From positions 74,237 to 138,236 of the forward strand of contig JAZQCK010000015.1 in assembly GCA_045546255.1 (NCBI GenBank): DNA of 64,000 bases, read 5' to 3'. A model generated the notes under the pieces. It was not told the origin of the DNA. It searched no databases and was given only the letters and a program-made list of their open reading frames with translations. The number at the start of each line of letters is the position of its first letter. Position 1 is the stretch's first letter. This document shows positions 58,016 to 64,000 of the stretch, in pieces. The DNA comes from RGIG5612 sp045546255. Lineage in GTDB: Bacteria > Bacillota > Clostridia > Lachnospirales > Lachnospiraceae. Position numbers and translations under genes: made by a program.

Positions 58016-59281
58016 ATGAGTAAGACAATCCGGATCAGAAATCTGGAGATTGGAAGAGGCAGACCGAAAATCTGTGCCATCGTACTCGGCGAGACCGAAG
58101 GTGAAATCCTGAAACTGGCCGAACGTGCAAACACGGAAAACTGTGACATGATCGAATTCCGCGCAGATCATTATCTGAAGATCCTGGATCTGGATGCAGC
58201 ACGTACGATTTTAGGGAAGATCCGAAAAATCTGCCGCAAACCGATCATATTTACCTTCCGCAGAAAAGAAGAAGGTGGAAAGACGCAGGCATCGCTGGAT
58301 TACTACAAAAAACTTCTTCTGATCGTTGCACAGAACTGGTATGCGGATATCATTGATGTGGAAGCATCTGCGCTGAATGGCGATCATGAGTTTGTTGAGA
58401 CGCTGAAAGATTATGGCGCTTATATCATTATCTCTCGTCATGACTTTGAAAAAACACCAACGCAGGAAGAAATCATCGAAAACTTCTTTGCGATGCAGGA
58501 TCTTGGCGCAGATATTGTTAAAGCGGCTTATATGCCTAACAGCAAGAAGGATGTACTGAACCTGATCACAGCAACAGAGAATATCACAAGTGCATTTGAG
58601 TCTTGCCCGGTCGTTGCGATCTCCATGGGACATCTGGGAATGATCACCCGTATCCTTGGCGAGTTTATTGAAAGTGCGATTACCTTTGCTGCGATCACGA
58701 AACAATCCGCTCCTGGACAAATCAATATCGATAATCTCGAAGCGGTTCTGGATATCATTCACAATAACTATAAAAAAGTTTTCCTGGTTGGCTTCATGGG
58801 AACCGGAAAGACGGCAGTGGCGAATGCATTGGCTAATAACTATGGCTTGAATAAACTGGATCTGGATGCCTATATTGAGCAGAAAGAGCACATGAGTATT
58901 GCTGATATCTTCGCCACACAGTCGGAAAGCGGATTCCGTGATAAAGAGACCAAACATTTAAGACAAGTCTTAAAGAAAAACTATCAGGTCGTTTCCCTCG
59001 GTGGCGGTATCGTTCTTCGGAATGAAAATATTGAGCTGATCAAAGAAAAAGGCGTGATTGTTTTGTTAACCGCTAAACCAGAGACAATTGCGCTGAGAAT
59101 GCAGCGTGATAAGACCCGTTCCTGGCTGGGCGAGAATATTGACCTGGAATATGTGCGCGATCTGATGAAAAGCAGGGAAGAAGCATATCTTGAAGTTGCG
59201 GATGTCGTGATCAGTACCGATGATAAAACGGTCGATGAGATCTGCAAAGAAATAGTTGAAACTTTAGGGTTTACACTATAA
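58016..59281 (+). CDS. Fused 3-dehydroquinate dehydratase (type I) and shikimate kinase
   Basis: The 421-residue protein joins two enzymes of the shikimate pathway. Residues 1-250 are a type I dehydroquinase with MIEFRADHY, IIISRHDF and the Schiff-base Lys in ADIVKAAYMP. Residues 255-421 are shikimate kinase with the P-loop GFMGTGKTAVANAL, FRDKETKHL and SLGGGIVLR. Steps 3 and 5 of the pathway are thus on one chain, and shikimate dehydrogenase must be elsewhere. AroD-AroK fusion is unusual but reported in some Clostridia genomes. AGAGGAGG precedes the ATG. It may supply chorismate for aromatics. Confidence 0.93.
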   Translation: MSKTIRIRNLEIGRGRPKICAIVLGETEGEILKLAERANTENCDMIEFRADHYLKILDLDAARTILGKIRKICRKPIIFTFRRKEEGGKTQASLDYYKKLLLIVAQNWYADIIDVEASALNGDHEFVETLKDYGAYIIISRHDFEKTPTQEEIIENFFAMQDLGADIVKAAYMPNSKKDVLNLITATENITSAFESCPVVAISMGHLGMITRILGEFIESAITFAAITKQSAPGQINIDNLEAVLDIIHNNYKKVFLVGFMGTGKTAVANALANNYGLNKLDLDAYIEQKEHMSIADIFATQSESGFRDKETKHLRQVLKKNYQVVSLGGGIVLRNENIELIKEKGVIVLLTAKPETIALRMQRDKTRSWLGENIDLEYVRDLMKSREEAYLEVADVVISTDDKTVDEICKEIVETLGFTL

Positions 59282-59316
59282 AATAAACAAGTTCAGAAGA
59301 CACAGAAAAAACTGCC

Positions 59317-59354
59317 ATGTACTCTCTGAGTATGTGCAGAAAAAGAGAGTACAT
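59317..59354 (+). promoter_or_regulatory. Leader hairpin before efp
   Basis: A perfect 11-bp stem (ATGTACTCTCT with AGAGAGTACAT, 59317-59327 and 59344-59354) encloses 16 nt and ends 8 nt before the ribosome binding site of efp. There is no T-tract. It is either an operator or a leader structure. Confidence 0.45.
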
Positions 59355-59376
59355 ATAGCATAAGGAGGAAGCATTT

Positions 59377-59934
59377 ATGGTAACAGCAGGTGATTTTAAG
59401 AATGGTCTTACAATTGAGATGGATGGAGAAGTTTGCCAGATTCTGGAGTTTCAGCATGTAAAACCGGGAAAAGGTGCAGCTTTTGTAAGAACTAAATATA
59501 AAAATATCATTACCGGATCTGTTGTGGAAAAATCTTTCCGCCCAACTGAGAAATTTGAAACCGCACATATCGACCGTGTCAATATGCAGTATCTGTATGA
59601 TGACGGAGATATGTACAATTTCATGGACGTAGAAAGCTATGAGCAGCTTCAGGTAAGCCATGCAGATGCAGAAGAATCCATGAAGTTCGTAAAAGAAAAC
59701 GAAATGGTCAAGGTTTGCTCCTACAAAGGAAAAGTCTTCTCCGTAGAGCCGCCGATCACGGTTGAGCTTGAAGTTACAGATACTGAGCCGGGCGTAAAAG
59801 GCAATACCGCAACCAATGCAACAAAACCGGCAACCGTTGAGACTGGCGCTCAGGTTAGGGTTCCGCTGTTCATTGAGCAGGGCGAGAGAATCATTATCGA
59901 TACCAGAACCGGAGAATATTCATCCAGAGCATAA
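59377..59934 (+). CDS. efp: Elongation factor P
   Basis: The 185-residue translation factor relieves ribosome stalling at polyproline. It has the three expected beta domains, starting VTAGDFKNGLTIEMDGEVCQ. The exposed loop KPGKGAAFVRTK holds the Lys that is modified in many bacteria, and the C-terminal IDTRTGEYSSRA is typical. AAGGAGG is about 9 nt upstream. No modification enzyme (epmA or ymfI) is adjacent. A terminator follows. Confidence 0.99.
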   Translation: MVTAGDFKNGLTIEMDGEVCQILEFQHVKPGKGAAFVRTKYKNIITGSVVEKSFRPTEKFETAHIDRVNMQYLYDDGDMYNFMDVESYEQLQVSHADAEESMKFVKENEMVKVCSYKGKVFSVEPPITVELEVTDTEPGVKGNTATNATKPATVETGAQVRVPLFIEQGERIIIDTRTGEYSSRA

Positions 59935-59957
59935 CGGTTTACTTATCATTACAGATC

Positions 59958-60006
59958 ACTCCCGGAAACGAAAGCGGAAGCCCGCAAAAGTTCCGGGAGT
60001 TTTTTC
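59958..60006 (+). terminator. Terminator after efp
   Basis: A perfect 10-bp stem (ACTCCCGGAA/TTCCGGGAGT, 59958-59967 with 59991-60000) is followed by TTTTTC. Confidence 0.9.
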
Positions 60007-60058
60007 GGAAAAAGAGAATTTGGCATGCACAAGCTGGACATGCTGAAAGGAGAAAAGA

Positions 60059-61291
60059 ATGCAGAAGAAAATGGGTTCTGTAGAGACACTTCCGTCTCCG
60101 CAGGAAGCAATTCAGATCATTGACGGAGCTTTCACCTTTGATGTGGAAGCAGAAGAGACACCACTTATGGAGGCAAAAGGCAGAGCGCTTGCAGAAGATA
60201 TCCTTGCAGACGAATACCTTCCAGTCTTTAACCGCTCCGGAATGGATGGGTATTCAGTTCATTCAGAAGATATCAAGGGGGCTTCAAAGGACGATCCGAT
60301 CACGCTTCCTTTAGCCGGAGAGGTGCTGATGGGAGAGGCAGCTGAGACGCCGCTTTCATTCGGAACCTGCGTCTATACACCGACGGGAGCAGCTGTTCCG
60401 GAAGGGACAGATGCAGTTGTAATGGTGGAAGATACAAAGAAGAACGATGATGGCAGCATTACGTTCTTTAAAGATATTGAATCCGGAAAAAATGTGATCT
60501 TAAAAGGATCCGATGTCTATCCGGGAAAGAAAATCCTTTCCAAGGGCCGAATTTTAAATATCTCTGATATTGGCTCCCTTGTTACCTTAGGACGTATGTC
60601 TGTCAAGGTAGCGAAGAAGCCGCTTGTCGGAATCTTAAGCACCGGTGATGAACTGATCGACATTTCAGAAAGTCCGAAGCCGGGGCAGGTTCGTGATATC
60701 AATTCCCTGACGCTTGCATTAACAGTGGAAGAAGCAGGCGCTAGAGCCAAAATGTATGGCGTAGTGAAGGACGAAGAAGAGCAGTTGACAGAGGCAGTCA
60801 AGAAAGCAATTGATGAATGTGATATGGTCCTGATCTCCGGCGGAAGCAGTATGGGAGAAAAGGATGCAACAGAGCAGATTATTGAAAAATTCGGAACGCT
60901 GGTCCTTCATGGCATCCGCATGAAGCCGGGAAAACCGACAATCGTAGGAAACGTCGGAGGAAAAGCTGTCATCGGAGTTCCGGGAAATCCGGTCTCCGCA
61001 TACTTTGTGACCCGTGTCTTTGTCAAGAAAATCCTCTATAAGATGCTTGGTGCATGTGCACAGGAACTGTTTGTCGAATCCATCCTGACGGGGAATGTGA
61101 AGGAGAACAAGCAGCGCTCGAAATTTGATTTTGCAAAGCTTTCTGCAAAGGACGGCATCTCCTATGCGGAGCCGGTACCGACGCAGTCCGGTCTTATGAC
61201 CAGCATGGCGGAATGTGATGCCTTCTTCGTTACGATGCTTGGAAACGGCGACCGGAAAGAGGGCGAAAAAGTCACGGTCCATCCGTTGTAA
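60059..61291 (+). CDS. moeA: Molybdopterin molybdenumtransferase MoeA
   Basis: The 410-residue enzyme inserts molybdenum into molybdopterin-AMP, giving Mo-molybdopterin. Marks are the N-terminal domain with FNRSGMDGYSVHSEDI, TGAAVPEGTDAVVMVE, the MPT-binding GGSSMGEKD, and KPGKPTIVG plus GVPGNPVSAYF. It stands alone with a good ribosome binding site and its own terminators around it. Its presence agrees with the need for molybdenum cofactor by the large oxidoreductase at 16.3 kb. Other cofactor genes lie outside the window. Confidence 0.96.
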   Translation: MQKKMGSVETLPSPQEAIQIIDGAFTFDVEAEETPLMEAKGRALAEDILADEYLPVFNRSGMDGYSVHSEDIKGASKDDPITLPLAGEVLMGEAAETPLSFGTCVYTPTGAAVPEGTDAVVMVEDTKKNDDGSITFFKDIESGKNVILKGSDVYPGKKILSKGRILNISDIGSLVTLGRMSVKVAKKPLVGILSTGDELIDISESPKPGQVRDINSLTLALTVEEAGARAKMYGVVKDEEEQLTEAVKKAIDECDMVLISGGSSMGEKDATEQIIEKFGTLVLHGIRMKPGKPTIVGNVGGKAVIGVPGNPVSAYFVTRVFVKKILYKMLGACAQELFVESILTGNVKENKQRSKFDFAKLSAKDGISYAEPVPTQSGLMTSMAECDAFFVTMLGNGDRKEGEKVTVHPL

Positions 61292-61337
61292 ACTGTATAT
61301 GAAATTCTGTGATTTTTTCGTAACATAAATTTAAAAA

Positions 61338-61355
61338 ATGTATACAAATGTATAC
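61338..61355. promoter_or_regulatory. Tandem ATGTATAC sites
   Basis: ATGTATAC occurs twice (61338-61345 and 61348-61355), 10 bp apart. The same GTATAC core is found at 14637-14673, 16226-16243 and 48714-48719 in other control regions of the window. Confidence 0.35.
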
Positions 61356-61365
61356 TTTGACATTC

Positions 61366-61402
61366 AAAATCCTGCAAGTTATCATGTGACTTGCAGGATT
61401 TT
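61366..61402. terminator. Terminator after moeA
   Basis: A perfect 14-bp stem (61366-61379 with 61389-61402; core TCCTGCAAGT/ACTTGCAGGA) has a 9-nt loop and A/T tracts on both sides. The remaining 61403-61587 holds a pyrimidine-rich stretch and no gene. Confidence 0.85.
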
Positions 61403-61587
61403 CTTATGAATTCCTAATTGTTCTGATCAGAACAAATCGATTTCCCGAAACAATAAAAATTGAATTGCTTGCGGTATACAAAGGAGGCCGCAGGGCTTCT
61501 TTCCTACACCCTTTTTTGGTTGGAAAACGCCCTTTTTTAAAGCTTTTGCTTTCCTCGTTTGCTGCCGGCAGGCGGAAAGGATGAAAA

Positions 61588-62289
61588 ATGAAAGTGTGTG
61601 AAGTGAATTATAGCTGCTCAGTCGGAATCAGCGCGAAGAATGCAAATGTAGAAAGAGAACAATGGCCGATCCCGAGCGAATACTCAGAGGTCAGAGATCT
61701 GATTTTCGCCAAATTGATTAACACAGAACGGAACAAGGAACTGCTTTATAAACTGCCAAACGAGCCGGTTTTGGATCTGTCTCTGGTCTTTTATTTCTTT
61801 CGCAACAATGATCCGGACGACGAGGAACTGCTTGTGACAGATGAAATGCTGGATCTTTGGAAAGTGGACTATTTCCAGCTGTTTGAGGATGCAATGAAAA
61901 ATACCAAAAACGTGATGGGAGAGACGATCCGTCCGTTAAGAGAACTGATCGGAGACATGCTGAAGGATATCGAAGTCGACCTGGATTTTAAAGAAGAGGA
62001 TGAAAAAATGCCGATGTATGTCATGACTAATCTGTGGAAGCGAAACGGCGCAGTCTGTGTCTTGTTCTGGGATACGCTGAGAGAATTGGCAGCGATGTTG
62101 GAACATGATCTGTTCATTATTCCGTCCAGCATCCATGAGGTGATCATCGTCCCGGCAACAGAGGATGTGACGCGGGAAGCGCTTGATAAGATGATCAGGG
62201 AAGTTAATGCCAGCGAATTGGAAGCAGAAGATGTGCTTTCGGACCATGCCTACTTCTTTTCCCGGAAGATCGGACATATTGAGATGTAA
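61588..62289 (+). CDS. DUF5688 family protein
   Basis: The 233-residue protein is acidic and soluble with no membrane segment. It matches the pattern of DUF5688 proteins, frequent in Lachnospiraceae, with the C-terminal half reading MYVMTNLWKRNGAVCVLF then LFIIPSSIHEVIIVP. Their role is unknown. Homologues often occur in several copies per genome. It stands alone upstream of a convergent tRNA gene. AAAGGATG is near the start, so the ribosome binding site is fair. Confidence 0.8.
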   Translation: MKVCEVNYSCSVGISAKNANVEREQWPIPSEYSEVRDLIFAKLINTERNKELLYKLPNEPVLDLSLVFYFFRNNDPDDEELLVTDEMLDLWKVDYFQLFEDAMKNTKNVMGETIRPLRELIGDMLKDIEVDLDFKEEDEKMPMYVMTNLWKRNGAVCVLFWDTLRELAAMLEHDLFIIPSSIHEVIIVPATEDVTREALDKMIREVNASELEAEDVLSDHAYFFSRKIGHIEM

Positions 62290-62342
62290 AGAACAGCAGC
62301 TTTATTGATGAAGCAGCTCTGGCAAATTAAGGGCATAAAAAA

Positions 62343-62414
62343 TACACCCGGGCGGAATCGAACCGCCATTTCAAGCTCCGGAGGCCTGCGCTCTATCCGT
62401 TGGGCTACGGGTGC
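62343..62414 (-). tRNA. tRNA-Arg (anticodon CCG)
   Basis: Read on the minus strand, the 72-nt sequence folds into a cloverleaf. The acceptor stem GCACCCG/CGGGTGT has one G-U pair. The D arm is GCCC..GAGC. The anticodon arm CAGGC-CTCCGGA-GCTTG gives anticodon CCG, and the T arm is GGCGG-TTCGATT-CCGCC. The discriminator is A, and no CCA is encoded. A T-run follows. Confidence 0.95.
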
Positions 62415-62474
62415 ATACGGACGCATTATAGCACAGTTAATTGAAAAAGCAAAACGGAACAAAGGAGAAACGAA

Positions 62475-64000
62475 ATGAGAAAAACGAAAATCATAATCAG
62501 TATTATGCTGTTTGTCATAATGCTTTTTAGCATGGCAGTTCCGCAGCCTTTTCTCTATGCAGAGGAACGGATGGACGCAGAAAAGGAGGAATCCCGAGAA
62601 GCATTAGAGGGGATTGATCTTTCCTCGGGAAGAATACTGGTAGGAACAGACGACGAACAGATTTTTAAAGATAAGAGCAGGATCCTCTCGTCCTATCGGG
62701 ATGTCTATCTTCTTCAGTTTGAGACAGAAGAAGAGGCGAGGGATGCCTATCTTTATTACAGCGAGAAGGCAGAGTTTGTAGAGGCGGACACTGTGATCAG
62801 CGTAGCAGATAACAAGTCAACACTGTCACGGGCGGAAGAGTCGGGACAAGTTGAAGCAATGAATGAGGAGGTCAAGACTGAGGAAAACAGTGGTGATCTG
62901 AGTATCAGTGGCGATCCGCTGACTGAAATGCAGGAGATGATCCCACATGTCCGGGAAAACTATGATATTGCACTGATCGATACCGGTGCGGCCGATGTCC
63001 ATATGGCCGTCTCGGTCCTGGGTGGAGATCCGGCTGATGATAATGGACACGGACAGAGGATGGCGGAACTGATCTTTGAACAAAACAAAGATGCAAAGGT
63101 CCTATCCATCAAAGCATTGGATGCGAGCGGCCACGGCAATGTATCTGATATTTACGCGGCCTTGCAGCTTGCGATGGAAAGCGACGTTCGTATCATCAAC
63201 CTGTCCTTAAGTGCTTTGGCATCGGCAGACGGAGAACTGATCGAACGAACGATCAATGAAGCGGTCGAAAAAGGAGTGACAGTTGTTGGAGCAGCTGGAA
63301 ATAACGGAAGAAATGCAAAGAGTTTTCTTCCGGGCGGTGTGGATGCGGCACTGATCGTCGGTGCGGCAGGAGAAGACGGTGTGAGGGCTTCCTTTTCCAA
63401 TTATGGCCCAACCGTTGACTATAATCTTGTGGCGGCTGCGACTTCTGATGCAAGTGCAAAAATGAGCGGCTGGCTTTCCGGAAATGACATGGGGACGATA
63501 CCATCTGTTCTAAATCAGGGGCTGATCTATGAAACGGATTATTCAATGCCTGATACGGCAGAGAATGAAAACCGGGAAGGCAGTTTTCCTGTCATTCTTG
63601 CAAAGCAGAGCGGAGCACAGTTTGTTTTCGTGGATAAAGATGGAAAAGAACTGACGGAGTGTCAGGAAAAGGAATATCAGGCGGGCGAGCAAGTATATGT
63701 CAAACTGAATGTCAATCCGGGCTATGCGCTTGCTTCCACGCAGATTGTTTCGGAAGATCCATATGGAGATGGAAAAGCGGTTGAAAAAGAAGAATGTTTA
63801 ATGGAAGATGGCGGTTTTCTATATTCTTTTCAAATGCCGGAAGGAAAGACGATGATCGGAAGCCTGCTCTTTCAGGGGCGGACGAATCTGGCGGAAGCGG
63901 CAGCCTATGGTTTTGGGCCGGGAAGCCTGACTATGAAATCGTTTGATACGATCAAGCCGAATCTGCCGGCATATTTAGGCATTCCGTATATCAGCCCCTG
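62475..64000 (+). CDS. Secreted subtilisin-like serine protease (3' end outside window)
   Basis: The frame stays open to the last base (508 codons seen). A signal peptide (KIIISIMLFVIMLFSMAVP, likely cut near LYA-EE) is followed by a propeptide of about 120 residues and an S8 domain. Asp169 lies in IALIDTG, His192 in NGHGQRMA, and the oxyanion Asn in GAAGNNGRN. The catalytic Ser block (GTSMA) is not reached before position 64000. A long insert of about 150 residues, including a GYALASTQIV-type domain, lies after the FSNYGP segment. AAAGGAG lies 7 nt before the ATG. Extracellular proteolysis or processing is the expected role. Confidence 0.85.
   Translation, partial: MRKTKIIISIMLFVIMLFSMAVPQPFLYAEERMDAEKEESREALEGIDLSSGRILVGTDDEQIFKDKSRILSSYRDVYLLQFETEEEARDAYLYYSEKAEFVEADTVISVADNKSTLSRAEESGQVEAMNEEVKTEENSGDLSISGDPLTEMQEMIPHVRENYDIALIDTGAADVHMAVSVLGGDPADDNGHGQRMAELIFEQNKDAKVLSIKALDASGHGNVSDIYAALQLAMESDVRIINLSLSALASADGELIERTINEAVEKGVTVVGAAGNNGRNAKSFLPGGVDAALIVGAAGEDGVRASFSNYGPTVDYNLVAAATSDASAKMSGWLSGNDMGTIPSVLNQGLIYETDYSMPDTAENENREGSFPVILAKQSGAQFVFVDKDGKELTECQEKEYQAGEQVYVKLNVNPGYALASTQIVSEDPYGDGKAVEKEECLMEDGGFLYSFQMPEGKTMIGSLLFQGRTNLAEAAAYGFGPGSLTMKSFDTIKPNLPAYLGIPYISP

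Overview
The window comes from an anaerobic Gram-positive Firmicute of class Clostridia. The evidence is an mraZ-rsmH-ftsL-pbp-mraY-murD-ftsW-ftsQ-ftsZ division cluster, a perfect CIRCE element before groESL, strong AGGAGG ribosome binding sites, a DUF5688 protein of the kind common in Lachnospiraceae, and many O2-sensitive Fe-S, radical SAM and flavin-based electron-bifurcation proteins. A gut Lachnospiraceae-like or related Eubacteriales host is the best guess. No 16S rRNA, transposase, phage gene or CRISPR array was seen. LAYOUT: 1-2.6 kb, end of an ABC-F ATPase and an ABC exporter. 2.7-12.2 kb, the division and cell-wall operon under a TTGATT-17-TAAAAT promoter followed by phased MraZ boxes. 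12.3-14.3 kb, groESL. 14.3-16.3 kb, a palindrome-rich region with a UroD-fold protein and dispersed repeats. 16.3-31.1 kb, the most unusual block. 31.2-36.6 kb, a radical SAM protein, DUF445 protein, small siroheme reductase, FAD oxidoreductase and second UroD-fold protein. 36.6-42.9 kb, an AraC regulator facing a double-cupin/aldo-keto reductase/aldehyde dehydrogenase/MFS operon. 42.9-48.6 kb, a LuxR regulator facing CoA-transferase/acyl-CoA dehydrogenase/EtfBA. 48.8-52.4 kb, a GH78-fold protein split by about 500 acidic residues. 52.4-64 kb, mostly housekeeping genes (HAD phosphatases, nrdR, a heterodimeric ABC exporter, aroD-aroK fusion, efp, moeA, DUF5688, tRNA-Arg) and a truncated subtilase. 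THE UNUSUAL SYSTEM (16.3-31.1 kb): eleven genes are tightly coupled, with overlaps or gaps of 12 nt or less. They encode a molybdopterin enzyme of the pyrogallol transhydroxylase type with an SCP2 lipid-binding domain at its N-terminus, its Fe-S subunit, a polyprenyl diphosphate synthase, a complete HdrCBA-FlxDCBA NADH-linked bifurcating module and a tiny membrane-anchored protein. A near-identical second copy of the tiny protein then precedes a UbiA/MenA-type prenyltransferase. Transhydroxylases hydroxylate aromatic rings without O2. UbiT, an SCP2 protein, serves O2-independent hydroxylation in ubiquinone synthesis. Polyprenyl synthase plus UbiA makes prenylated aromatics. My inference is an undescribed anaerobic route for making or hydroxylating a prenylated aromatic or quinone-like lipid, or a redox system acting on such a lipid, driven by NADH through Hdr-Flx. 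The chemistry is not proven from sequence. The moeA gene at 60 kb is consistent with the need for molybdenum cofactor. The two downstream operons look like accessory catabolism of aldehydes or acids and reduction of an enoyl-CoA.
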